NCBI GenBank assembly: GCA_002504525.1
Contig: DATD01000002.1
Location: 125,956-189,955 of the forward strand
Length of the DNA: 64,000 nt
Source of the DNA: Methanomassiliicoccus sp. UBA345
Lineage (GTDB): Archaea; Thermoplasmatota; Thermoplasmata; Methanomassiliicoccales; Methanomassiliicoccaceae
Direction: 5' to 3'
The notes beneath the pieces are model-generated. The model did no database searches, was not told the DNA's origin, and saw only the letters and a program-made list of their open reading frames with translations. Shown piece after piece: positions 9,404-16,988 of this stretch (its first letter is position 1; every line of letters starts with the position of its first letter). Position numbers and translations under genes: made by a program.

Positions 9404-10249
9404 TCAGCCCAGCTCAAAGCTGGTGTTGCCGAACATCCTGTGCAGGGGCGCAACAGGCGGCTGCTTGGTATATATGCGGGCGGTCCGGAAGGTCTCGGTA
9501 AGGCCGAGGTCGCGCGCCATTGCCATACCGTCGGCGTTCGGTTCGGGCACATCGAGGAAGTACGGCTCCCCCGGCACGGTCGACACGAGCCCCCGCAGGA
9601 CCTTCTCGGCCGCAGCCCTGTTGTCGGCGAACAGCGGCCCTATCTTGTGGCCCTCCAAGCATCGCCGGATCGCACCATAGGCGTCGATCCTCCCCGCCTG
9701 TTGCGAGATGAGGACGGTGGTGTCCTCCTGCGCGAGGAACGCTCGGAGGAACCGCTCGCGGGGCGCTGGGAAGATGCTGCCATCGTAGCGCACGAGTTCC
9801 TCAAACGGCAGGTCGGCCAGCGAGGATAGGCCGCCCTCAGGCTCTCCCCCGCCCAGCCCTTTGAAGCGGTGGTTCCAATAGGCGAAGCGAAATCCTTTGC
9901 GGAGGTAGGTGGGCAACATTGCCGGCACGCCGTCCCCTCCGATGTTCCTATCCTTCCCGCATTCCAGCATGTGGCGGATGAGCATCGCGCCGATGCCCTG
10001 CCCCCTAAGGTCCGGCCGCACGACGAGGAAACCGGCGAAGCTCAGGTCGCCGGCGTAGGAGACCAGCGACACCGTTCCCGCCACGGCGCCATCCTTCTCG
10101 GCCACGAAGAAACCGGTGGGATCGGAGTCATAGAACGCCCCGGCGTCATGGACGCCGGGGTTCCATCCCTCCTCGGCGGCCCATCGTACGGCCAGGTCCA
10201 TCTCTTCGCGGGCCATGGGCCTGATCATCACGTCTGGTGGCGCGGTCAT
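9404..10249 (-). CDS. GNAT-family N-acetyltransferase with C-terminal YitH/HolE-type domain
   Basis: A 281-residue protein. Residues about 8-135 form a GNAT domain (IRPMAREEMDLAVRWA; acetyl-CoA loop VRPDLRGQGIGAMLI), and about 150-281 resemble the second acetyltransferase-like domain of the YitH/HolE group, ending with RTARIYTKQP. The substrate is unknown. The frame stays open upstream; the ATG at 10249 is chosen because a GGAGGGAG sequence precedes it and the GNAT fold begins eight residues later. It is divergent from the third GT4 gene. Confidence 0.82.
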   Translation of the reverse strand: MTAPPDVMIRPMAREEMDLAVRWAAEEGWNPGVHDAGAFYDSDPTGFFVAEKDGAVAGTVSLVSYAGDLSFAGFLVVRPDLRGQGIGAMLIRHMLECGKDRNIGGDGVPAMLPTYLRKGFRFAYWNHRFKGLGGGEPEGGLSSLADLPFEELVRYDGSIFPAPRERFLRAFLAQEDTTVLISQQAGRIDAYGAIRRCLEGHKIGPLFADNRAAAEKVLRGLVSTVPGEPYFLDVPEPNADGMAMARDLGLTETFRTARIYTKQPPVAPLHRMFGNTSFELG

Positions 10250-10396
10250 GCTCCCTCCGATGACAATAAGGCGACATATCACCTTCGATGCTCGTCCCGA
10301 GGAGCCGGCCTCTGCATCCGATGCGCTCTCCGACGCTTTTCCCGATCGGTCCTCGGAATGGCATTCCAATGTCAGGGAACCCCGGCGGAGCATTGA

Positions 10397-10405
10397 TTTA
10401 TATAT
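10397..10405 (+). promoter_or_regulatory. TATA box of the third GT4 gene
   Basis: TTTATATAT is a strong BoxA. The expected transcription start is near 10427, which is downstream of the first in-frame ATG (10414) and so argues for a GTG or TTG start. Confidence 0.6.
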
Positions 10406-10440
10406 CCATCATTATGGATGGGCCAGGTGAGGTGGATAAG

Positions 10441-11610
10441 TTGAGGATATGCATGCTCGATCCCCTGTTCTTCCCTTACATGGGAGGGACCGAGAAGGTG
10501 GTGAAGGAGGTCGGTTCGCGCCTGGTGCGCAACCATGGCCATGAGGTACAAGTGCTAACCTCCATGATCCCCCAGGCCTACGGCAGGGAGGTCGAAGAGA
10601 TCGACGGCATGGAGGTGGTGCGGTCGCCATCGTTGTATCTGGAACGTCTTCCCGGTTTCCTTCCCCCTCCCTTCACCATCTCTCCCCGGATCCGCAGGGA
10701 AATGCGGACACGGTGCTCTGGTGCCGACGCCTATCACGTGCACAACCGCTTCTGGTACCCCCTATCGACATATCGCGAGGCCAAACAGAAGGGGGCGAAG
10801 CTACTCCTGACCATACACAACGCCAGGCCGAGGGGCATCTCGAGACAGGTCGACCGGTGGGGCGGCCTGTTCGATGACATCTTCGGGCAGAAGGTGTTCG
10901 ACCAGTGCGACCATATCAACTGCGTGAGCAAGGCCACCCTGGAGGGGACCATACCGGAGCGGTTCCGCGGCAGGTCTGGGGTCATCTACAACGGCGTCGA
11001 CACCGCCCTGTACCGGCCGGGGCTGGACGCTTCAGAGCTTAGAGGGCGTCTTGGCCTGGGACCGGGACCAATCATCCTGTCCAACGGCCGGCTGGTGGAG
11101 CAGAAAGGATTCCCAACGCTGATCAAAGCGCTGCAGTTGGTGCGCGGGGAGATCGCCGACGCGCAGCTGGTCGTCATCGGACGAGGACCGCTGAAGGACG
11201 AACTGGAAAGAGGCGCGGCCGGCCTGGGGCTGAAGGACGCGCTACGGTTCGTCAGCGGGATCCCGGAAGAGGAGATGCCGTTGTACTACAACATGGCCGA
11301 GGTGTTCGCCCTTCCATCGTACTATGAGCCGAGCGCGGTCGCACTGTACGAGGCGCTGGGATGCGGCAGGCCCATCGTGGCGACGTCGGCCGGCGGCAAC
11401 CCGGAGATCGTAACCCCGGAATGCGGTCACATCATTCCCGCCAGGGAACCAGAGGCCATGGCCGAGCGCTTGCTAGAACTGTTGTCCGACCAGGACCTCC
11501 GCTGCTCTATGGGCCAGGCATCAAGGCAGCGGGCAGAGACACTGTTCGATTGGGATGTCATCGCCCGGGAATGGGACCGGACATACCGCGCCCTGGAAGA
11601 TGCAACTTAA
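10441..11610 (+). CDS. GT4-family glycosyltransferase (likely non-ATG start)
   Basis: A 389-residue GT-B glycosyltransferase with the PLFFPYMGG N-terminal loop, LSNGRLVEQKG donor-side segment and the E-x7-E motif in YEPSAVALYEALG. The TTG at 10441 is chosen because it gives an N-terminus (LRICMLDPLFFPYMGG) that aligns with the GT4 enzyme at 5512 and is preceded by a GAGGTGG ribosome-binding sequence; GTG at 10432 is nearly as good, and ATG at 10414 would precede the predicted transcription start. It stands apart from the other two GT4 genes. The substrate is unknown. Confidence 0.87.
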   Translation: MRICMLDPLFFPYMGGTEKVVKEVGSRLVRNHGHEVQVLTSMIPQAYGREVEEIDGMEVVRSPSLYLERLPGFLPPPFTISPRIRREMRTRCSGADAYHVHNRFWYPLSTYREAKQKGAKLLLTIHNARPRGISRQVDRWGGLFDDIFGQKVFDQCDHINCVSKATLEGTIPERFRGRSGVIYNGVDTALYRPGLDASELRGRLGLGPGPIILSNGRLVEQKGFPTLIKALQLVRGEIADAQLVVIGRGPLKDELERGAAGLGLKDALRFVSGIPEEEMPLYYNMAEVFALPSYYEPSAVALYEALGCGRPIVATSAGGNPEIVTPECGHIIPAREPEAMAERLLELLSDQDLRCSMGQASRQRAETLFDWDVIAREWDRTYRALEDAT

Positions 11611-11635
11611 AAAAGAAGGGGGGGTGTAGGCCCCC
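11608..11635 (-). terminator. terminator of the Cys-rich gene
   Basis: A G5-7/C5 hairpin (11618-11635) is followed on the minus strand by a T6 run (11614-11609). It lies between two converging genes and can end the minus-strand transcript; on the plus strand the T-run is missing. Confidence 0.5.
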
Positions 11636-11649
11636 GAAAGAAAAGGGTT

Positions 11650-11952
11650 TCAGCACGCGTGGCGGTGGCCGGCACATTCCATATGGCGCAGCTGCTCACC
11701 ATCGCAGACGCCGTCCTGCACGCAGGCACGATCGCGAAGCATGGTGCCATTACCGTCGCAGTTCTGCAGGCACTCCCCGTCGCAGGACGTGTTGCCGTCG
11801 CAGAGCATGGCGCGTTCACGATCGCCGTTATATGAGACGTTCGCATCGTTCGCATCCGTTTGGCCCGGCCCGGCCGCCAGGGCCGCTCCCGTAAGGAGAA
11901 GGGCGGCCACGAGGCCGACCGCGCCGATTATCAATACATTGGTCGTCTTCAT
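11650..11952 (-). CDS. small secreted Cys-rich protein
   Basis: A 100-residue protein with a clear signal peptide (about 1-26, hydrophobic core ending ALAAG) and a mature part of about 74 residues with eight Cys, mostly in CDG repeats (CDGNTSCDGEC, NCDGNG, VCDGE) and a His/Cys tail (HRHAC). Eight Cys could form four disulfides or bind metal. The family is unknown to me. The ATG at 11952 is chosen over 11958 because GGGAGGA is then six bases upstream. The gene follows the membrane-tethered regulator on the same strand, with two 15-bp repeats in its promoter region. Confidence 0.72.
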   Translation of the reverse strand: MKTTNVLIIGAVGLVAALLLTGAALAAGPGQTDANDANVSYNGDRERAMLCDGNTSCDGECLQNCDGNGTMLRDRACVQDGVCDGEQLRHMECAGHRHAC

Positions 11953-11992
11953 CTGCATTCCTCCCGGATGGTCCGGGACGATTCACCATTGA

Positions 11993-12050
11993 GTGAAAAA
12001 GCACTTACCGTTTGCCGCTACAAAGCCTGCAAAGGGTGAGAAAGCACTTA
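11993..12050 (-). repeat. two 15-bp direct repeats in the promoter of the Cys-rich gene
   Basis: On the plus strand GTGAAAAAGCACTTA (11993-12007) and GTGAGAAAGCACTTA (12036-12050) differ at one base and start 43 bases apart, close to four helical turns. On the minus strand they read TAAGTGCTTTYTCAC and lie 41-55 and 84-98 bases before the Cys-rich gene's ATG; the distal copy includes the stop codon of the regulator gene. The proximal copy covers the only T-rich, BoxA-like stretch. They are candidate operators for the neighbouring regulator (inference). Confidence 0.6.
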
Positions 12051-12584
12051 ACTGGCCCGGTCGACGGCGATCCGGACCACATTGCCCATTCCCCTCCGCT
12101 CCCTCTCCACCAGGCCCTTTCCCTCCAGCCGATCGAGGACCCGGGAGATCTTGGCATCGGAGAGCTTGGTCCCCTCCACGATGTCCCTCTGCAGCTGTTC
12201 CCCTCCTGCATCCACCAACGAACGGAACACCTCCCTCTCGTCGCCGTTGAGAAGGCGCAGGATTAGCCGCGAGTCGTCGGTCGGGACTTCCGTGGCCGGA
12301 GCAGGGGCCTCGGCGACCTCGGCGGCCTGCACGACCGATCGAACAGGGGGCGAGGGGACCATCGCAGGGACCATGTCCCGGACGAGCAGGAGCACTGCAC
12401 TCCCGGCGGCCATGGCCGCGCCGATGACGGCAAGGACGATGTTTAGCACCTCGTAGCCGGAGCGGGTGGGGAACTCCCCCATGTGGCCGCCCCCTTGCGT
12501 GACGGGCGTCAACAGGGCGTATGCGATGAGCGCAAGTCCGCCGAGAAGGACGAGGAGCGCGATCAGGGACCACCTGTTCTTCAT
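12048..12584 (-). CDS. membrane-anchored winged-helix (MarR-like) transcription regulator
   Basis: A 178-residue protein with two N-terminal transmembrane helices (about 6-26 and 46-69), a Pro/Ala linker (about 75-100) and a C-terminal winged helix (about 105-175; LNGDEREVFRSLVDAGG, recognition helix TKLSDAKISRVLDRLEGKGLVERE). This layout, a membrane anchor joined to a MarR-like domain, recurs in archaeal regulators thought to sense envelope signals. A GGCTATATTG box (12607-12616) lies about 28 bases before the ATG. The next gene downstream encodes the secreted Cys-rich protein, its likely target. Confidence 0.85.
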   Translation of the reverse strand: MKNRWSLIALLVLLGGLALIAYALLTPVTQGGGHMGEFPTRSGYEVLNIVLAVIGAAMAAGSAVLLLVRDMVPAMVPSPPVRSVVQAAEVAEAPAPATEVPTDDSRLILRLLNGDEREVFRSLVDAGGEQLQRDIVEGTKLSDAKISRVLDRLEGKGLVERERRGMGNVVRIAVDRAS

Positions 12585-12642
12585 GCGCCGAGAATAGCGG
12601 TAAGGTCAATATAGCCTTGATGGAAGAAAGGATGGAAGGGGT

Positions 12643-13758
12643 TTAGCCGGACTGGCGGACCAGCTCGGCGATGGCGTCGCCCGCCTGAACGGTGTTGAGC
12701 GTTCCGCCCATGTCGGCGGTCACCAGCTTCTGCTTCATGGCCATCTTGACCGCGAACTCGATCATTCTCCCGATGTCGGGACGGCCCAGCTGATCCATCA
12801 TGATCTTGCCGGCGAGGATGGCCGCGATCGGGTTGGCCTTCCCCTGCCCGGCGATGTCCGGGGCGGACCCGTGCACCGGCTCGAACATCGAGACGCCGCC
12901 GGGGCATATGTTGCCCGATGCGGCCACGCCCAGGCCGCCCATGATCTCCGCGCCTAGGTCGGTGAGGATGTCGCCGAACATGTTCGGACAGGCCACCACG
13001 CCGAAGCGCTCCGGCGCGCGGACCAGCGCCATGGCCATGGCGTCAACGTACATGTACTCGACATCGATGCCATGGGCGGCGGAGCGCTCGTCGAAGACCT
13101 TTCTCCACAGCCCGTACAGGGAGGTGCACACATTGGCCTTGTCGACCGCCGTGACCTTCTCCTTCCCCAGACGCTTGGCGGTCTCGAAGCAGTAGTCGGC
13201 GAACCGTTCGATGCCGCGGCGGGACATCATCCCGATCTCGAAGGCGAACTCCTGCTCCGACGAGGCCGATGAGGACAGCGTCAGCTCGACATCGTACAGC
13301 CCGCGCTTCAGCCCCATGGTCGCGCTGGCCTTCTTTCCATTCAGCACGCCGCCGGCCCCCATGTAGAGGTCCTCGGTGTTCTCCCTCAGGAACAATATGT
13401 CGAAGTTCTTCTCTCCCTTGAGCGGAGTGTACGGATGCCAGGCCTTGGAAGGCCGGAGATTGACGTACTGGTCGAAGGTTGTGCGCATCTTGATGAGGAT
13501 GCCCTTCTCCAGCACCCCGGGCGCCACCCGGGGGTCGCCGATGGCGCCGAAGTACACCGCCTGGCGGCCGCGCATGAACTCGATGTCGTCCTCGGTCAGG
13601 AGCTCGCCGGTGCTAAGATACCGGTCGGAGCCGAGGTCCATATAGTCCAGCTGCAACGTGATGTTCTCCGCGTCGGCCGCGGCCTGGAGGACCTTCACGC
13701 CCTCGGCGATGACCTCCTTGCCGATGCCGTCACCCGGGGCTACCGCGATCCGATACAT
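12643..13758 (-). CDS. isocitrate/isopropylmalate dehydrogenase family; homoisocitrate or 3-isopropylmalate dehydrogenase
   Basis: A 371-residue beta-decarboxylating dehydrogenase with the family signature (NMFGDILTDLGAEIMGGLG) and substrate loop LRENTEDLYMG, closer to isocitrate/homoisocitrate forms (RENTEGLY) than to bacterial LeuB. It would oxidise and decarboxylate a 2-alkyl malate. The gene overlaps the small isomerase subunit by 19 bases and ends a four-gene run led by a NifV-like homocitrate synthase. It may therefore be AksF, acting in coenzyme B synthesis, or LeuB in leucine synthesis; sequence alone does not separate these. The start at 13758 opens with the canonical MYRIAVAPGDGIG. 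Confidence 0.88.
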   Translation of the reverse strand: MYRIAVAPGDGIGKEVIAEGVKVLQAAADAENITLQLDYMDLGSDRYLSTGELLTEDDIEFMRGRQAVYFGAIGDPRVAPGVLEKGILIKMRTTFDQYVNLRPSKAWHPYTPLKGEKNFDILFLRENTEDLYMGAGGVLNGKKASATMGLKRGLYDVELTLSSSASSEQEFAFEIGMMSRRGIERFADYCFETAKRLGKEKVTAVDKANVCTSLYGLWRKVFDERSAAHGIDVEYMYVDAMAMALVRAPERFGVVACPNMFGDILTDLGAEIMGGLGVAASGNICPGGVSMFEPVHGSAPDIAGQGKANPIAAILAGKIMMDQLGRPDIGRMIEFAVKMAMKQKLVTADMGGTLNTVQAGDAIAELVRQSG

Positions 13759-14243
13759 CTCTTGGCCTCCTTGATGCGGTTCATGAGCCCTCCGGAGCTG
13801 ATGAGGTCGCGTATATACTGAGGATACTGGGGGATCGACCACTCCTTGCCATTGCTGTCGTTCCTGACCGTTCCGTGCTCCACGTCGATCGTGATCATAT
13901 CGCCCTCGTCGGCCTCGATCTTGGCCTCCACCAGCACCAGGCCGATGTTGATCGAGTTGCGGTAGAAGATGCGGGCGAAGGACTTCGCCACGACCGCTCC
14001 GATGCCGGCGGCCTTGAGGACCAGGGGCGCCTGCTCCCTGGAGGAGCCGGAGCCGAGGTTCTCGCCCGCCACCACGAAGTCGCCGGCGGTGATCTCGTCG
14101 TAGAACCCGGGCCGGATGTCCTCCATGGCATGCTTGGCCAGCTCGTTCATGTCCAGCGTCTTGAACTTGTACTTCCCGGAGATGACGTAGTCGGTGTTGA
14201 GGTTGTCGCCGAACACGCGCGCTTTTCCGTTGAGCTGGCTCAC
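13740..14243 (-). CDS. 3-isopropylmalate dehydratase / homoaconitase small subunit
   Basis: A 167-residue small (swivel) subunit of an aconitase-family hydrolyase, with the segment LGSGSSREQAPLVLKAAGI that forms part of the substrate site and KSFARIFYRNSINIG. It partners the adjacent large subunit to isomerise isopropylmalate, homocitrate or related tricarboxylates. The start is GTG at 14243 with a GTGA overlap with the large-subunit stop, which indicates coupled translation. The loop that sets specificity in methanogens lies near residues 25-30, where this protein reads YKFKTLD; I cannot assign the substrate from it. Confidence 0.92.
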   Translation of the reverse strand: MSQLNGKARVFGDNLNTDYVISGKYKFKTLDMNELAKHAMEDIRPGFYDEITAGDFVVAGENLGSGSSREQAPLVLKAAGIGAVVAKSFARIFYRNSINIGLVLVEAKIEADEGDMITIDVEHGTVRNDSNGKEWSIPQYPQYIRDLISSGGLMNRIKEAKRCIGSR

Positions 14244-15493
14244 TCCATCACCTCCCTGAGGTCGGCGATGTGTCCCAGCATGGCGGAGTAGGCGGCGGTC
14301 GCCGGGGAGGCGAGATAGATGTCCGCCTTGGTGTTGCCCATGCGTCCCTTGAAGTTGCGGTTGGCGGTGGAGAGCACGACCTCCCCGTCGGACGGCACGC
14401 CGTTGCAGGTGCCGACGCACGGTCCGCAGGACGGGGCGATGAGCGTGCCGCCGGCCTTGACCAGCTTGTCGATGTAGCCGGCGCGCATGGCGTCCAGCAG
14501 GATGGTCTTGGACGCCGGGGCGATGATGAGACGAACGTTCTTGGCGACGCGGTTGCCGTCGAGGACGGCTGCTGCCTCGCGTAGGTCCTCCAGCCGGCCG
14601 TTGGTGCACGTCCCTATGTACACCTGGTCGATCTCCACGTCGGTCACTTTGTCGACGTCGACCACGTTGTCCACCTCGTGCGGCTTAGCGATCTGGGGCG
14701 GCAGATCGGAAAGGTCCTCGCGGATGACCTTATCGTATACGGCCGACAGCGACGCCTCCACGCCCTTGAACGGGGCGTGGGTCCTTGCCTTGATGTAGTC
14801 GGACACCTTGCGATCGCAGGCCATCAGGCCGACCTTAGCGCCGACCTCCACGACCATGTTGGAGATGGTCATGCGGGCGTCCACCGACATGTCATCGATC
14901 ACGCTGCCGTATATCTCCAGCGCCTTGTAGGTGGCGCCGCGGGACGACAGGTTCTTGGCCATATGCAGGACGACGTCCTTGCTGTAGGTACCGGCGGGCA
15001 GCGTTCCGTCGTACACGATCTTGATGGTGCTGGGGCAGCGGAACCATATCTGTCCGGTGACCAGCGCCGCCGCCAGGTCGGTGGAGCCGACCCCGGTGGA
15101 GAAGACGTTGAGAGCGCCGTAGGTGCAGGTGTGGGAGTCCCCCCCGATGACGACGTTGCCCGGAACGACGTTCCCGCTCTCAGGCACCAGCTGATGGCAT
15201 ACCCCCTCCCCGACGTCGTACAGCCTGGCGCCCTGCTCTTCGGCGAAGGAGCGCATCTCCTTGTGGATGTTGCTGACCGACTCCATGGGGGATGGAGAGT
15301 TGTGATCGATGACTATCGCGTACTTGTCAGGATGAGCCACGGCCTTGGCCTCCATCTGGCGGAATGCCTTGATGGTAAGTCCAGTGGTTCCGTCCTGCGA
15401 CATCATGAAATCGACCGGAACGACGCAGATGTCGCCGGCCTTGACGTCGGTGCCGGCATGAGCCGACAGTATCTTTTCAGAGATTGTTCCCAT
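14240..15493 (-). CDS. 3-isopropylmalate dehydratase / homoaconitase large subunit
   Basis: A 417-residue aconitase-fold large subunit that should carry a [4Fe-4S] cluster; the Cys ligands are in GGDSHTCTYGALN-adjacent segments and CGPCVGTCNG. It catalyses the dehydration-hydration step after the condensing synthase. The length matches the archaeal LeuC/HacA group, which lacks the extra domains of aconitase. The stop overlaps the small-subunit start, and the gene begins seven bases after the synthase stop, so the four genes form one operon. Confidence 0.93.
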   Translation of the reverse strand: MGTISEKILSAHAGTDVKAGDICVVPVDFMMSQDGTTGLTIKAFRQMEAKAVAHPDKYAIVIDHNSPSPMESVSNIHKEMRSFAEEQGARLYDVGEGVCHQLVPESGNVVPGNVVIGGDSHTCTYGALNVFSTGVGSTDLAAALVTGQIWFRCPSTIKIVYDGTLPAGTYSKDVVLHMAKNLSSRGATYKALEIYGSVIDDMSVDARMTISNMVVEVGAKVGLMACDRKVSDYIKARTHAPFKGVEASLSAVYDKVIREDLSDLPPQIAKPHEVDNVVDVDKVTDVEIDQVYIGTCTNGRLEDLREAAAVLDGNRVAKNVRLIIAPASKTILLDAMRAGYIDKLVKAGGTLIAPSCGPCVGTCNGVPSDGEVVLSTANRNFKGRMGNTKADIYLASPATAAYSAMLGHIADLREVME

Positions 15494-15499
15494 TTATAC

Positions 15500-16684
15500 T
15501 CACTCACCTGTTCTGGGGAGGGTGTCACTGACCCCCTCCATATAATCCTGATATATGTAGACGAGCTCATTTTCCGACAGGCTGCGCTTCAGCGAGACCG
15601 AGGTGGCCCGGACGGTTTCCAGGATCACCGCGGCCGCCTCGTCGCTAATGTCGATGCCCCTCGCGCCGAGCGTCTGCTTGATGGTGGACCGCCCGGAATG
15701 CTTGCCGATGACGATCTTTCGGCTCATCCCGACCTCCTCTGGAGAGTAGGGTTCGTAATTGGAGAGGAACTTCATGACACCGTCGGTGTGGATGCCGGCC
15801 TCGTGGGCGAAGCAGTTCTGACCCACGATCGGCTTCCACGCGGGGATCTCGCGGCTGGAGGCACGCGCCACGTACTCCGCGATCTCGCGCAGGCGGCGGG
15901 TGTCGATGCCCATGTCGATCTTGAGCAGATGCTTCGCTGCCATGGTGACCTCTTCCAGCGGAGAGTTCCCGGTGCGCTCCCCGATGCCCATCACGGTGGT
16001 GCTCAGGAAGCTGGCCCCGGCCTGCACGCCGGCGATGGCGTTCGCGGTGGCCATCCCGAAATCGTTGTGGGTATGCATCTCCACCGGCAGCCCCACCGTG
16101 TCCACCAGCTGTTTGATGCGGTCGTAGGTGTCGGAGGGAGTCAATATTCCCAGGGTGTCGCAGAAGCGGACCCTGTGGGCCCCCGCCTCCTTGGCGGTGC
16201 GGGCGAACTCCATCATGAACTCCGGATCGGCCCGGCTGGCGTCCTCCGCGTTCACAGAGATGTACATGCCGTGGGACTTGGCGTACTCGACCGATTCGAT
16301 GATGCGGTCCAGCACCCATTGGCGGCTCTTCATGAGCTTGTGCTCGATGTGGATGTCGGAAGCGGACATGGAGATAGCCACCGAATCGACGTCGCAGTCG
16401 ATGCTGTGCGAGATGTCCTCGACGTTGGCGCGGTTCCATCCCAGCACGGAGGCGCCAAGCCCCATGTGGGCTATGCGCTTGATGGACGCCTTCTCGTCCC
16501 CTCCCATCGCCGGAATGCCCGCCTCGATCTGCGGGACCCCGATCTCGTCGAGCAGCTTGGCGATCCGCACCTTCTCAAGATTGGCGAACACGATGCCCGC
16601 GGCCTGCTCGCCGTCCCTGAGGGTGGTATCGCAAATGTTCACCTTGCTCTTTCTCAACATGGCAAGGACCTCTTCAGCCTGCAT
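15500..16684 (-). CDS. NifV-like homocitrate synthase (AksA/2-isopropylmalate synthase superfamily)
   Basis: A 394-residue acetyl-CoA-dependent condensing enzyme. It has the DTTLRDGEQAAG catalytic motif, the EAGIPAMG segment, an EDASRADPEF segment, the HTHNDFGMATANA metal site, and KIVIGKHSG near the C-terminus. The GIPAMG, SASDIHIEHKL and EDASRAD patterns match NifV-type homocitrate synthases better than LeuA or the MJ0503-type AksA. It is short because it lacks the LeuA regulatory domain. Homocitrate would feed coenzyme B synthesis through the following isomerase and dehydrogenase. Start choice is uncertain: 16684 or 16660 (GAGGT nine bases upstream) are both possible, and the frame is open to 16810. 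Confidence 0.85.
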   Translation of the reverse strand: MQAEEVLAMLRKSKVNICDTTLRDGEQAAGIVFANLEKVRIAKLLDEIGVPQIEAGIPAMGGDEKASIKRIAHMGLGASVLGWNRANVEDISHSIDCDVDSVAISMSASDIHIEHKLMKSRQWVLDRIIESVEYAKSHGMYISVNAEDASRADPEFMMEFARTAKEAGAHRVRFCDTLGILTPSDTYDRIKQLVDTVGLPVEMHTHNDFGMATANAIAGVQAGASFLSTTVMGIGERTGNSPLEEVTMAAKHLLKIDMGIDTRRLREIAEYVARASSREIPAWKPIVGQNCFAHEAGIHTDGVMKFLSNYEPYSPEEVGMSRKIVIGKHSGRSTIKQTLGARGIDISDEAAAVILETVRATSVSLKRSLSENELVYIYQDYMEGVSDTLPRTGE

Positions 16685-16988
16685 CGCTCTATCATTGGTG
16701 CTCAATGGTGTCCTTCTCCCGCCGCCCGCATGCGCGATGGCCTGTCCTCGGTTCCAGACGCGGAGCGCCCGTTCAACCGATGCTTCCCCAGGAAAAGGCG
16801 TCGTGTTCACGCCACATCGGAATGATGGAGCAAACGTCTAAGCGACCTGTGGAATGAGCCAACAACCGTATGCGATTTGGCTTGAACACCACCTTATTAG
16901 GAGTGATATACTAAAGATTTGCGTCAGAAGAATGACATGGCCTGCGCCGCTCTCCGGTGTTCGCGACGCTCCGACACGAGCTGCAGCA
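16685..16988 (-). promoter_or_regulatory. upstream region of the NifV-like operon, with TATA box and long leader
   Basis: No gene is supported in these 304 bases. A TAGTATATC box (16905-16913, minus strand) predicts transcription from near 16880, leaving a leader of about 195 bases before the ATG at 16684. The frame is open through the leader (ATG at 16810), so either the protein has a 42-residue N-terminal extension or the leader is untranslated. No recognised riboswitch or terminator was seen. Confidence 0.45.

Noticed and set aside
14678..16825. A 715-codon plus-strand frame opposite the isopropylmalate/homocitrate genes
   Set aside because: It spans two real genes on the other strand and shows no protein-like features; it comes from high third-position GC.
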